The notes: a model not told the origin generated them from the letters alone. A DNA stretch of 64,000 nt from Methylomagnum ishizawai (GCF_900155475.1 NZ_FXAM01000001.1:3048881-3112880); one strand, 5' to 3'. Counted from the stretch's first letter, positions 45,776 through 54,468 are shown. A program made the numbers and translations.

Positions 45776-47515
45776 TTAATCGTTGAAAATCAACCTCAGT
45801 TCGCAATCCCCATGGCCGTGGCCTTCCATGCCGCGCACCCGGACGCCATCGGCCAAGCGCCGCAGCATATAGCCCGCCATACGTAGGACCGCGTCGTTCT
45901 CGTCGTCGAGCATGTCCTCGTGGCTGGGCGGATGCATGGACAAGGGCACCAGCGAACCGTGGTAATACAGCACCACCGCGAAGCTGTACTCGTTGAAGAT
46001 GGTTTCCATTTCAATCAGGGCGGGCCGGTCGCCACCGCCGGACATCACAGCGTGTTCGGTGAGGATTTCGAACGCCTGCCAAGTGGCGTATTCGGCCCGG
46101 CGCACCACCTCGGCCCGCGCCCCCCAGCTTTTGCCCTGGCGTTCGAGGAAGGCCACCACCTCGTCCAGCGAACCCTGGTGGGCGTCGATGACCAAGCGCC
46201 TGCAGGTGTGGTCGCCGATGCGGAATATGGCCGACAGCAACACCGCGCCCAGCACGCCCAGCCCCACGCCGGAGAACAACAAGGATCGCATGGATTCGGG
46301 CACCAGATTTAAAAACAGGGATTTCAAGGGATCGAAGCTGAAACCCAGGATCAAGGCGATGCCCACGGTGAGGATTTTGCGGTTATCCAGCAGGCGCGAG
46401 GCGATGACTTGCAACCCCGCCATGATGGTGAAGGACGCCAGGAAGATCAGCGCCGCCCCCATCACCGGCTCGGGCAGGATTTCCCAGAACAGGATGGCCT
46501 TGGGCATGAAAGCCAAACCAACCATGATACCCGCCAGCCAGAACGCCAGATAGCGGCTGGTGCAACCGGTCGCCGCCGCCAAGCCCACCGCCCCGCCGCT
46601 GGAGGTGAGCGGCAGGCCGTTCAAGAAGGAATTGATGATATTGGTCAGGCCCTCGGCGTAGATGCCTTGCTTGAGCAATTCCGGGTCGGGGCGCTTCCAA
46701 TCGGCGTCGTTGAAGCGCTGCGCCGCCACCAAGGCACCGAAGCCATGCAAAGCCAGGAACAAGCCGGTCAGAAGGGCGGGCAGCACCGCGCCGCCGTCGA
46801 GCTGCCAGCCGATATTCATGGGCCGGGGCAGATAGAACAAAGGCGCATCGATGAACTTCTCCCAGGCTTCCATGGGAATCGCCCCGCTGAACCAGGAACC
46901 CAGGAAGCCGGCCGACAAGCCCAAAAACGCCGAAACCAAGCGCAGGAAACCGCTGGACCAAACGTTGCATAGGATCATGGTGCCCAGGGTCAAGAGGAAC
47001 AACAGGCCGTCGCGGGGACCGGGGGTGGCGTCGGTGCCGGTTTCCAGCAAGAGTTTCATGCCATTCGAGCCTAGGCCCAGCCCGATCAGCATCACCGCGA
47101 CCCCGGCCACCTGCACCGTGAATACCCCGCGCATCCTAGCGAACAACAGGGCGAACGCCATCTGGAACAAGCCCACCATGCACACCGCCCCGAACACCGC
47201 CCCCAAACCGCCGCTGGACTTGGCGACCAGCAAGGCGGCGAAGGTGGAGGAAGTCGCCTGCACCGGACAGAACAAGCCGGAGCCGATGCCCCACAACTTG
47301 GCCGCTTGCAGCGCCACCCCGATGCCCGAACCCAGCAAGGTGGCGGAAATCAATTGCAGGGATTGCTCGTGGTCCAGGTCCAGCACCCGCCCGAACAAGG
47401 GCGACACCACCAGATAAACAGCCAGGAACGAAATCTGCTGCAAAGCCAGCATCAAGGCCAGCCGGGGCGGTGGCCGGTCTTGGGTCCAGTAGACGATATT
47501 GTCGGGCTTACGCAT
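45776..47515 (-). CDS. NCS2-family permease with C-terminal anti-sigma-kinase-like domain
   Basis: 579 residues. The first 440 or so form a nucleobase:cation symporter-2 (xanthine/uracil permease) with 12-14 helices, including VQATSSTFAALLVAKSSGG, the TSSGGAVGLAAATGCTSR segment and LPEPVMGAALIF. The last 140 residues are soluble and resemble a degenerate RsbW-type ATPase: a helix ATWQAFEILTEHAVM in the N-box place, then a strand pattern and GYMLRRLADGVRVR, like the last helix of that fold. Clear ATP-binding glycines are missing, so it may bind a STAS partner without kinase activity. The start overlaps the carbonic anhydrase stop (TGATG). Confidence 0.8.
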   Translation of the reverse strand: MRKPDNIVYWTQDRPPPRLALMLALQQISFLAVYLVVSPLFGRVLDLDHEQSLQLISATLLGSGIGVALQAAKLWGIGSGLFCPVQATSSTFAALLVAKSSGGLGAVFGAVCMVGLFQMAFALLFARMRGVFTVQVAGVAVMLIGLGLGSNGMKLLLETGTDATPGPRDGLLFLLTLGTMILCNVWSSGFLRLVSAFLGLSAGFLGSWFSGAIPMEAWEKFIDAPLFYLPRPMNIGWQLDGGAVLPALLTGLFLALHGFGALVAAQRFNDADWKRPDPELLKQGIYAEGLTNIINSFLNGLPLTSSGGAVGLAAATGCTSRYLAFWLAGIMVGLAFMPKAILFWEILPEPVMGAALIFLASFTIMAGLQVIASRLLDNRKILTVGIALILGFSFDPLKSLFLNLVPESMRSLLFSGVGLGVLGAVLLSAIFRIGDHTCRRLVIDAHQGSLDEVVAFLERQGKSWGARAEVVRRAEYATWQAFEILTEHAVMSGGGDRPALIEMETIFNEYSFAVVLYYHGSLVPLSMHPPSHEDMLDDENDAVLRMAGYMLRRLADGVRVRGMEGHGHGDCELRLIFND

Positions 47516-48216
47516 CAATCCAACACGGGCAGGAAGGTCGTATTGGCGGCGTCGGTGGCCCAAAGGTCGCCGGTTTCGAGATCGAACCACCAGCCCCACA
47601 GGCTCAACTCCCCGGCGTCGATGCGCTCCTTGAGCCAAGGATAGGTGGCGAGATTGGCCAGCGAACCGCGAATGGCGGCGCGTTCCACCAGATGCTGATG
47701 TTCGCGCAGGCTTCCGATATCCAATTCGCGGACTTCTTCACCCCCGCTGTCCTCGCCGCCGCTCAAAGGCTTCATCACATAATTGCAGCAGGCATCCATG
47801 GCGATGGAAACCCAGCCGCCGATGAAATCACGCGGCAGCGGCTGGCCCGCGAAGCCGCTCAGAAAGGCTTTGATGCCGCCGCAATGGGCATGGCCCAGCA
47901 CCACGATATGCTTGACCTTGAGGTCGCGCACCGCGTATTCGATGGCCGAACGCGCCCCGTCGTACTTGCCTTCCAGGCTGTAGGGCGGCACCAGGTTGGC
48001 GACATTGCGCACCACGAACAATTCACCTGGCGCGGCCCCGGTCAACAAGGCCGGATCGACGCGGGAATCGCTGCACGCGATCAACAGCACCTCGGGATGC
48101 TGGCCGTATTCGACCAAACCCCGCATCTTGTCCGGTTCCTGCCGGTAAAAGCGCTGCTGGAATCCCTGAATGCCCTCGAAAAGCTTGGCTAATGCCGGAT
48201 CGGTGAATTCTTGCAT
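47515..48216 (-). CDS. Beta-class carbonic anhydrase
   Basis: 233 residues. Zinc ligands are visible as C48 in ACSDSRVDP and H109/C112 in LGHAHCGG, with the Asp-Arg dyad D50/R52. The enzyme interconverts CO2 and bicarbonate. It has no signal peptide and should be cytoplasmic. It is the first gene of an operon with the NCS2 fusion, the STAS protein, the binding protein and the chemoreceptor. This is unusual company for a carbonic anhydrase and points to a CO2/bicarbonate-related signal, though that is inference. Confidence 0.93.
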   Translation of the reverse strand: MQEFTDPALAKLFEGIQGFQQRFYRQEPDKMRGLVEYGQHPEVLLIACSDSRVDPALLTGAAPGELFVVRNVANLVPPYSLEGKYDGARSAIEYAVRDLKVKHIVVLGHAHCGGIKAFLSGFAGQPLPRDFIGGWVSIAMDACCNYVMKPLSGGEDSGGEEVRELDIGSLREHQHLVERAAIRGSLANLATYPWLKERIDAGELSLWGWWFDLETGDLWATDAANTTFLPVLD

Positions 48217-48357
48217 GACGGCCTGATTATGGGTTTACTGTTGACGAGCGGCGGGCGGGAACCCCGCCGGATACGGCTGCTGCCGACATTGTGCCTGTAC
48301 GACCGCCTGGGAGACAATCTCCCGTCGCGATAGACTCCACCCACCCTAGCGCCCAAC
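48217..48357. promoter_or_regulatory. Divergent promoter region with two inverted repeats
   Basis: The 141 bases between the divergent operons must hold both promoters. Two perfect inverted repeats are visible: CGGCGGG/CCCGCCG (48249-48255 and 48263-48269) and GGGAGA-CAA-TCTCCC (48309-48323), the latter 34 bases before the ATG at 48358. They may be operators or RNA hairpins. I cannot assign clear -10 and -35 boxes. Confidence 0.4.
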
Positions 48358-48822
48358 ATGCCCAACACCCCCAACGGCAGCGCCGCCCCCGCCCAACTCA
48401 AGCTCAACCTGCGCCCGGACACGGCGGAACTGGAACCCCTGGCGCTGGCGGTGGAAGCCTTCGGCGCGGACCGGGATTGGTCCCCCGCCCTCATCATGCA
48501 AATCAATCTGGTGCTGGAAGAAATCATCGTCAACACCATCGATTACGGCTATCCCGATGGCCGGGCCGGCCAGATCGAGGTCGTGCTAGAGGCCGACGCC
48601 ACCGCCATCCATATCCAGATCGAGGACGACGCCGATGCCTTCGACCCCTTCGCCGAAGCGCCCCGCCCCGATATCGCGGCGGTGTTGGCCGACCGGCCCA
48701 TCGGCGGCCTGGGCGTGCATTTGGTCCGCCATTACATGGACGTTTGCGCCTATCGCCGCGCCCCTGGCCGCAACCTGATTTCCCTGGTCAAGCGGCTGCC
48801 TTCCCCAGCCTCCGCGGCCTAA
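48358..48822 (+). CDS. RsbW/SpoIIAB-type anti-sigma ATPase
   Basis: 154 residues, a single HATPase_c domain of the GHKL serine-kinase group. It shows the N-box NLVLEEIIVNTIDYG, the G1 region IEDDADAFDPF and the G2-like GGLGVHLVRHYMD. Such proteins phosphorylate a STAS antagonist or bind a sigma factor. It heads the CheW-CheR-CheW-CheA-CheB operon and faces an operon that encodes a STAS protein, and the last gene of its own operon is a SpoIIE-type phosphatase. Together they could form a complete partner switch. Which sigma factor or effector is the target is unknown. Confidence 0.88.
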   Translation: MPNTPNGSAAPAQLKLNLRPDTAELEPLALAVEAFGADRDWSPALIMQINLVLEEIIVNTIDYGYPDGRAGQIEVVLEADATAIHIQIEDDADAFDPFAEAPRPDIAAVLADRPIGGLGVHLVRHYMDVCAYRRAPGRNLISLVKRLPSPASAA

Positions 48823-48827
48823 TTCCG

Positions 48828-49277
48828 ATGTTGCTGCTGTTATTCAAACTCGGGGCACGGCGCTACGCCCTGGACGCCATGGCCGTGGCCCAAGTCCTGC
48901 CGGTGCCGACCCTGGAACCCGCCCCGCCCGGTCCCCACGGCTTGGCCGGCCTGCTGCGCTACCGGGGAGGACTGGTGCCGGTGCTGGACCTCCGGCAAAT
49001 CGCGGAGGGCGAACCTTGCGCCCCGGCCCTGAGCAGCCGGGTGATCCTGGTGGGCGGACGTGATGGTTTGCTGGGACTCCTGGCCGAACACGTCACCGAT
49101 ACCGCGCATCTGGACGCCGCCCATCAATTGGCGGCCATCGCCCGCCAATCCAGCCCGGATTGGCTGGACCCCACCCTTTACGAAGACGAGGAAGGCTTGG
49201 CACAGCGGGTGCATTGGGCCGCGCTGCTGACGCCGGAACTGCGGGCCTTGGCCGGCCCGGAGCCCGACCCGCCATGA
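48828..49277 (+). CDS. CheW-like adaptor (WspB position)
   Basis: 149 residues with the CheW fold: LLFKLGARRYALDAMAVAQVLP, then GLLRYRGGLVPVLDLRQIA and VILVGGRDGLLGLLAEHV. CheW proteins join the receptor tip to the CheA kinase. The start is the ATG at 48828, 5 bases after the ATPase gene, and the stop overlaps the CheR start (ATGA). In the Wsp system the equivalent gene, wspB, holds the same place before the CheR gene. Confidence 0.87.
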   Translation: MLLLLFKLGARRYALDAMAVAQVLPVPTLEPAPPGPHGLAGLLRYRGGLVPVLDLRQIAEGEPCAPALSSRVILVGGRDGLLGLLAEHVTDTAHLDAAHQLAAIARQSSPDWLDPTLYEDEEGLAQRVHWAALLTPELRALAGPEPDPP

Positions 49278-50506
49278 CACCGAACGACCGTGCTTGCCTA
49301 CGCGCTTGGCTGGAACGGGAGTTCGGCCTGGACGCCGACACCCTGGGACCGGACGCGCCGGACTTGGCGCTAGCCGCCCGCCGCGCCGCCACCGGCCTGG
49401 ACAGGGATGCGGATTATCTCCGGCTGTGGCGGCGCGACCCGCTGGAACGGCAGGCTTGGTTGGAACAATTGCTGGTGGGCGAAACCTGGTTTTTCCGGGA
49501 ACGGGGCGCATTCGGCCTGTTACGCCAACACGCCGGGGCGCTGGCGCGGACGGAGCGCCCGCTGCGCGTCCTCTGCCTGCCCTGCGCCAGCGGCGAAGAG
49601 GCTTGGTCCATCGCCATCACCCTGCGCCAAGCCGGGCTGGATGCGGACAGCGCCCGCGTCGTCGCCATGGACGCGAGCCATGCCGCCCTGGACGCCGCCC
49701 GCCGCGGCCATTACGGCCTCCGCGCCTTGCGTGGACTCGATCCGCGGCAATGGACGGAATATCTCCTACCCGCAGCGGAAGGCCGTTTCCGGGTGGCGGA
49801 ATCCTTGCGCGGCATGGTGGATTTCGTGGCGGGCAACGCCCTGGACGCCGCGACTCTGCGGCAATACGCCCCGTTCGACCTGATATTCTGCCGCAACATG
49901 ATGATTTATATGAGCGTGGCGGGCCGGGTCCAATTGTGCCGGTCACTGGCGGACTGCCTAGCGGCGGACGGGCTGTTGTTCCTGGGCCATGCCGAAACGC
50001 CACCGGAACCCGCCGCCTGGGTCCGCCATGGCGACAGCGGGGCGTTCGCTTGGCGCAAAGCCACGACCCAGCCCCGCAGCCCGGATGCGGCGCGGCGGAA
50101 TCCGGGGCAACCGCCCGTCGATCCCCCCCCCGGTTTCCGTTCCACGCCCGCCGGGCTACACGACACCTCCCCAGCCCCAAGGATCGCGCCACCCAATCCA
50201 CCCCCTCCCCTCCTGCACACGGCCCGCAGCCTCGCCAACCAAGGCGCTTACCAGGACGCCCTGCGCCTCCTGGAACAAGCCGTCGCGCAATCCCCGCTCG
50301 ATCCCGACATACACGCCCTGCTCGGCATCCTCCACGACCAGCAGAACCAGCCGGAACGGGCAGCGCTGCATTTCCGCCGCGCCCTCTACCTCGCCCCCGG
50401 CCACACCGAAAGTCTCGCCCACCTCGCCCTGCTGCAAGAACGCCGCGGCCAGCGGGCGGAGGCCGAACGGCTACGGCAACGCCTACGCCAGGCGGTCGGG
50501 CCATGA
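49274..50506 (+). CDS. CheR methyltransferase with C-terminal TPR domain (WspC-like)
   Basis: 410 residues. The CheR domain (about 1-265) has the loop LVGETWFFRE, the SAM-binding VLCLPCASGEEAWSIAI and the FDLIFCRNMMIYM stretch. A Pro-rich linker (about 275-320) leads to tetratricopeptide repeats (about 322-405, with ALRLLEQAVAQSPLDPDIHALLG and ALHFRRALYLAPGHTESLAHLA). It would methylate glutamates of the chemoreceptor. The TPR extension is a hallmark of WspC, where it helps target the enzyme. Start and stop overlap the neighbours by 4 bases on both sides. Confidence 0.92.
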   Translation: MTPNDRACLRAWLEREFGLDADTLGPDAPDLALAARRAATGLDRDADYLRLWRRDPLERQAWLEQLLVGETWFFRERGAFGLLRQHAGALARTERPLRVLCLPCASGEEAWSIAITLRQAGLDADSARVVAMDASHAALDAARRGHYGLRALRGLDPRQWTEYLLPAAEGRFRVAESLRGMVDFVAGNALDAATLRQYAPFDLIFCRNMMIYMSVAGRVQLCRSLADCLAADGLLFLGHAETPPEPAAWVRHGDSGAFAWRKATTQPRSPDAARRNPGQPPVDPPPGFRSTPAGLHDTSPAPRIAPPNPPPPLLHTARSLANQGAYQDALRLLEQAVAQSPLDPDIHALLGILHDQQNQPERAALHFRRALYLAPGHTESLAHLALLQERRGQRAEAERLRQRLRQAVGP

Positions 50507-51189
50507 CCCACCGCCTGGCCCTGGCCGAAAGCCAATGCTGGAAACGCATCGGCATCCACGGCGACCGCAGCTGCGAGGAATTGGAATATTGCGTCCATTG
50601 CCGTTCCTGCCCGGTCTACCATCTGGCCGGACGCCGCCTGCTGGACCGCCCCATCCCGGCGGAATACCGGGAGGAATGGCGGCGGCGCCTGGCCGAAATC
50701 CCGGAAACCCCGGACCCCGATAGCCTGGGCTTGATGGTGTTCCGGGTGGCGGGCCATTGGCTGGCCCTGCCCTCGTCCTGCCTGGACGCGACCTTGAATC
50801 CCGCCCCGGTCCGCAAAATCCCGCATCGCGGCCACCGCCATTTCCTGGGATTGGTCAACGCCCAGGGCGAATTGCAATTGTGCTTCACCCTGGAACACCT
50901 GCTCGATCCCCATGGTGCCGAAACCACCGGAAACCCAGCCCCGACCGGCACGGGCCGGGCTTTTCCCCGCTTGCTGGTCATCAAGGTCCGGGGCCAGCGC
51001 TGGGCCTTCCCCGCCGACGAGGTGCTGGGCATCGAACGCCAGCCCCGCGCCCGCCTGCAACCCCCGCCCGCCCATCTGCGCCTCGCGCCCGACCACCCGG
51101 TCACGGCCCTGTGCGAGTTGGAAGGGCTCAGGGTCAGCCTGCTGGACCCGGAACGCTTGGCAGCCCGCTTCGCCGAGGCGGTGCGGTGA
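50503..51189 (+). CDS. CheW-like adaptor with Cys-rich N-terminus (WspD-like)
   Basis: 228 residues. The first 60 hold Cys residues spaced as C-x9-C-x6-C-x2-C-x2-C (C12, C24 in RSCEELEYCVHCRSCPVYH and nearby), followed by the CheW domain (about 75-228, LMVFRVAGHWLALPSS, FLGLVNAQGELQLCF, RWAFPADEVLGI). WspD proteins share this Cys-bearing N-terminus, which is thought to be structural. It connects the receptor and CheA. Overlaps of 4 bases with CheR and with the following GTG start indicate coupled translation. Confidence 0.88.
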   Translation: MTHRLALAESQCWKRIGIHGDRSCEELEYCVHCRSCPVYHLAGRRLLDRPIPAEYREEWRRRLAEIPETPDPDSLGLMVFRVAGHWLALPSSCLDATLNPAPVRKIPHRGHRHFLGLVNAQGELQLCFTLEHLLDPHGAETTGNPAPTGTGRAFPRLLVIKVRGQRWAFPADEVLGIERQPRARLQPPPAHLRLAPDHPVTALCELEGLRVSLLDPERLAARFAEAVR

Positions 51190-51749
51190 GCGCCCCGGAC
51201 GCCTTCCTGCTGGAATTGTTCCGCGAGGAAATGGCGGCCCACACGGCGGCACTGACCGAAGGCCTGCTCACCCTGGAACGCGGCGCGGGCGCGACGACCG
51301 AGCCTTTGATGCGGGCCGCCCATTCGATCAAGGGCGCGGCGCGGGTGGTGGACCTGCTCCCGGCGGAGCGCATCGCCCACCATATGGAAGACGTGTTCGT
51401 GGCGCTGGAGGAGCGACGTTTAACGCTGGACGCCGGGGCCATCGATACCTTGTTGCAAGCGGTGGATTGGTTGCTGGGACTCAGCCTGGTGGACGGCGGC
51501 GAACTGCCGGACTGGCTGGACCACCACGCCGAGGCGGCGGAAGCCTGGAGCGGGCGCATCGCGGCCCTGCTCAATCCCCCCGAGACCCCGGCCCCACCGC
51601 CGGACGCCGACCCGCCGCAAGCCGCCAACCTCGCGCCGGAAGCCGAAGCGCCACCGCCCACCGCCGCCCCCGGCCCAGCCCTACCGAACCCACCCCACCG
51701 GCCCAACCACCCAACGACGGCACCGCGCCCGACCGGGCCGTCAAGGTGA
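51186..51749 (+). CDS. CheA N-terminal part: HPt domain and Pro-rich linker (WspE-like, split)
   Basis: 187 residues from a GTG that overlaps the preceding stop (GTGA). The histidine phosphotransfer domain (about 1-125) has the phospho-acceptor H46 in MRAAHSIKGAARV. A Pro/Ala linker follows and the frame ends at 51749. The rest of CheA continues in the -1 frame. Reading in that frame makes sense from about 51677 on (SPTEPTPPAQPP), so the change lies near the C5 run at 51667-51671. It may be a true frameshift, a sequencing error, or two separate coupled genes, as a GTG at 51746 overlaps this stop. Confidence 0.8.
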   Translation: MSAPDAFLLELFREEMAAHTAALTEGLLTLERGAGATTEPLMRAAHSIKGAARVVDLLPAERIAHHMEDVFVALEERRLTLDAGAIDTLLQAVDWLLGLSLVDGGELPDWLDHHAEAAEAWSGRIAALLNPPETPAPPPDADPPQAANLAPEAEAPPPTAAPGPALPNPPHRPNHPTTAPRPTGPSR

Positions 51750-53425
51750 CGGCGGACACCCTGAGCCAACTGCTGGGCTACGCCGCCGAAGCCCTGCTGG
51801 AAGCCCAGCGCCTCGAACCCCTGGTCCGCGCCGGGCAAAACCTGAAAAAACTCAGCCAATGCTTGGCCGGGACGCTGGACTCGGACCCGGCCAGCGCCAA
51901 ACACCTCCTCCGCGAACTGGACAATGCCTTGGACCGGCAGGACGCGGCCCTACGCGAAATCTCCAGCCGCGGCATCCATCTGGCCGAACAACTGCACCGC
52001 ACCGTGCTGAGCAGCCGGATGCGGCCTTTCGCCGACGGCGTCCAAGGTTTTCCCCGCTTGGTGCGCGATCTGGCCCGCCAACTCGGTAAGCAAGCCCGCC
52101 TCGACCTGATGGGGCTGGGCACGCGGGTGGACCGCGACGTACTGGACAAGCTGGACGCCCCGCTCAACCACCTGCTACGCAACGCCCTGGACCACGGCCT
52201 GGAATCCCCGGAAGAGCGGGAAGCCCAGGGTAAACCCACCGAAGGCCGCATCGTCCTGGAAGCCCACCACCGTGCCGGGCGCCTGGTGGTCTCAGTGCGG
52301 GACGATGGCCGCGGCGTCGATCTCGCCCAACTCCGCGCCCGCATCGTCGAGCGCGGCCTGGTGACCCAGGATATGGCGGCGCGGCTCAGCCCGGCTGAAC
52401 TCTACGATTTCCTGTTCCTGCCGGGACTCAGCACCCGCGACAGCGTGACCGAAATCTCCGGGCGCGGCGTCGGCCTGGACGTGGTGCAGACCATGGTGCA
52501 TGGCTTCGGCGGCTCCTTGAAAGTCGGTTCGGAACCGGGCCGGGGCACCCGCTTCGAGTTGGTCCTGCCCGCCACCCGCTCGGTGTCGCGAGTGCTGCGG
52601 GTGGATATCGCGGGCGAGGCCTTCGCCCTGCCCCTGGCCCGCATCGACCAAGCCTTGCGCCTGTCCAGCCAGCAGTTGTATTGCCTGGGCGGCTATTATT
52701 TCTTTCCGGGCGCGGGCGAAAACATCGCCCTGGTCTCGGCCCGCGCCTTGCTCGCCCTGGATGAAGCACCCCTGCCCGAAGGTGAGTTGTCCTTGGTCCT
52801 AATCGGCGACGGCGAGCAGCGCTATGCTTTGGAGGTCGATGCGCTGCGCGGCGAATGCGAACTGGTGGCCCGGCCCTTGGACCCGCGCCTGGGCAAGGTT
52901 CCCAACCTGGGGGCCGCCGCCGTGGATGAACAAGGCGTCCCGGTGTTGATCCTGGACGTGGACGATTTACTGCGCTCGGCGGAACGGCTGGCGGGCCAGG
53001 CCCAGCGCCCGCGCCGCCAAGGGACCAGAACCCAGCCGCGCCGGACCCGGCGGGTCTTGGTGGTGGACGATTCCCTCACCGTGCGGGAATTGGAACGGAA
53101 GCTATTGGAAAATCGCGGCTACGGAGTGGAGGTGGCGGTGGACGGGATGGAAGGCTGGAACGCGCTGGGCCTTGCGGATTACGACCTGGTGGTCAGCGAT
53201 GTGGATATGCCGCGCATGAACGGCATCGACCTGGTGCGGAAGATCAAATCCCATCCACGCTTCGCCGCCCTGCCGGTGATCATCGTGTCCTACAAGGACC
53301 GGCCCGAGGACCGCCTGCGCGGCATGGAGGCGGGAGCCGATTATTACCTGACCAAGAGCAGTTTCCACGATTCCAGCCTGATCGACGCCGTACACGACCT
53401 CATCGGCGCGGCGGACGCCCCATGA
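51746..53425 (+). CDS. CheA kinase core with C-terminal receiver (WspE-like, split)
   Basis: 559 residues if started at the GTG overlapping the HPt stop; the open frame extends further upstream into the linker. Helical dimerisation segment (about 1-100), ATPase domain with N-box LNHLLRNALDHGLES (near 140), DDGRGVD and GRGVGLDVV, CheW-like domain (from about 282, RVLRVDIAGEAFALP), and a receiver at about 434-555 with VVDDS and the phospho-acceptor Asp in VVSDVDMP (D485). It lacks its own phospho-acceptor His, so it needs the HPt part encoded just upstream, either as one shifted protein or in trans. Confidence 0.88.
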   Translation: MTADTLSQLLGYAAEALLEAQRLEPLVRAGQNLKKLSQCLAGTLDSDPASAKHLLRELDNALDRQDAALREISSRGIHLAEQLHRTVLSSRMRPFADGVQGFPRLVRDLARQLGKQARLDLMGLGTRVDRDVLDKLDAPLNHLLRNALDHGLESPEEREAQGKPTEGRIVLEAHHRAGRLVVSVRDDGRGVDLAQLRARIVERGLVTQDMAARLSPAELYDFLFLPGLSTRDSVTEISGRGVGLDVVQTMVHGFGGSLKVGSEPGRGTRFELVLPATRSVSRVLRVDIAGEAFALPLARIDQALRLSSQQLYCLGGYYFFPGAGENIALVSARALLALDEAPLPEGELSLVLIGDGEQRYALEVDALRGECELVARPLDPRLGKVPNLGAAAVDEQGVPVLILDVDDLLRSAERLAGQAQRPRRQGTRTQPRRTRRVLVVDDSLTVRELERKLLENRGYGVEVAVDGMEGWNALGLADYDLVVSDVDMPRMNGIDLVRKIKSHPRFAALPVIIVSYKDRPEDRLRGMEAGADYYLTKSSFHDSSLIDAVHDLIGAADAP

Positions 53426-54468
53426 AGATCGCCATCGCCTACGCCGGACCCGACACGCTGGCTTTGCGGCAACTGCTGGCCGCGACGCCGGGCTTGGAAT
53501 TCTACTGGTCCAGCACCCAGGGCCGGGAAACGGCGGGGCTGTGCCTGGAATACCCGCCCGACTTGCTGCTGATGGGGTTATCCCTCGCCGATATGGATTG
53601 CGCCCAGGCCACCCGCCTGATCCTGTCCACCCAGCCCTGTCCCATCCTGCTGATTTGCGCCGATCCCCAGGCCGATTACCCACGGGTGTACGAGGCCTTG
53701 GCCCTGGGCGCCATGGACGCCGCCAGCCTGCCCGGCCTGGGCGCGGCGGGCGGAGCGCTGGACGGCGGCGACTTGCTGAACCGTATCGATACCCTGGGCA
53801 CCCTGTGCGGCCATGAACCGCCCTCGCGGCGGCGGCGTCCGGTTCCGCCCGCCGCCGCGCCCGTGGAACCCAAGCCACCGCCCATGATCGCCATCGGCGC
53901 TTCGACCGGCGGCCCCAAGGCGCTGGCAACCCTGCTCGAAGGCTTGCCTGCCGATTTCCCCGCCGCCATCGTCATCGTGCAACACCTCGACCCGCCGCTC
54001 GCCGCCGGGTTGGCAACGTTGCTGGATAGGCATTCGCCCTTGCCGGTCGCGGCCTTGTCGCAGAGGACGCGCCCGCAAGCGGGCCGGGTGTGGCTGGCGG
54101 CGGGAGCCGAGCATGTGGTCCTGGACGAGCGTTTCCACCTGGATTTCAGCGCCGAACCGCATGGGCTGGCCTGCCGCCCCTCGGTGGATGTGTTCTTCCA
54201 CAGCCTCGCCCGCCATGCGGAAGCGCGGGGCTGCGGGGTATTGCTGACCGGGATGGGGCGGGACGGCGCGGCGGGACTCTTGGCCTTGCGCGGGGCGGGC
54301 TTCTACACCATCGCCCAGGACGAGGCCAGCAGCGTGGTGTTCGGAATGCCCAAGGCGGCCCTGGAATTGGACGGAACCTGCGCGGTGCTGCCGCTGGCGG
54401 AAATCGCGGGACGCTTGGTCGAACGGGTACACGCGCTCATGGCGGACCCTGCCCGTCCGGCGCTTTAG
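53422..54468 (+). CDS. CheB methylesterase (WspF-like) with degenerate receiver
   Basis: 348 residues. The C-terminal methylesterase domain (about 155-345) has the catalytic triad S161 (GASTGGP), H188 (VQHLDP) and D281 (MGRDGA). The N-terminal receiver (about 1-115) has lost key residues: the acidic pair after strand 1 is missing (IAIAYAGPD) and the phospho-acceptor Asp is Gly (G52, LLLMGLSLADMD). It probably removes receptor methyl groups without control by phosphorylation, or is controlled by binding. The ATGA overlap with CheA and the position match wspF. Confidence 0.92.
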   Translation: MKIAIAYAGPDTLALRQLLAATPGLEFYWSSTQGRETAGLCLEYPPDLLLMGLSLADMDCAQATRLILSTQPCPILLICADPQADYPRVYEALALGAMDAASLPGLGAAGGALDGGDLLNRIDTLGTLCGHEPPSRRRRPVPPAAAPVEPKPPPMIAIGASTGGPKALATLLEGLPADFPAAIVIVQHLDPPLAAGLATLLDRHSPLPVAALSQRTRPQAGRVWLAAGAEHVVLDERFHLDFSAEPHGLACRPSVDVFFHSLARHAEARGCGVLLTGMGRDGAAGLLALRGAGFYTIAQDEASSVVFGMPKAALELDGTCAVLPLAEIAGRLVERVHALMADPARPAL

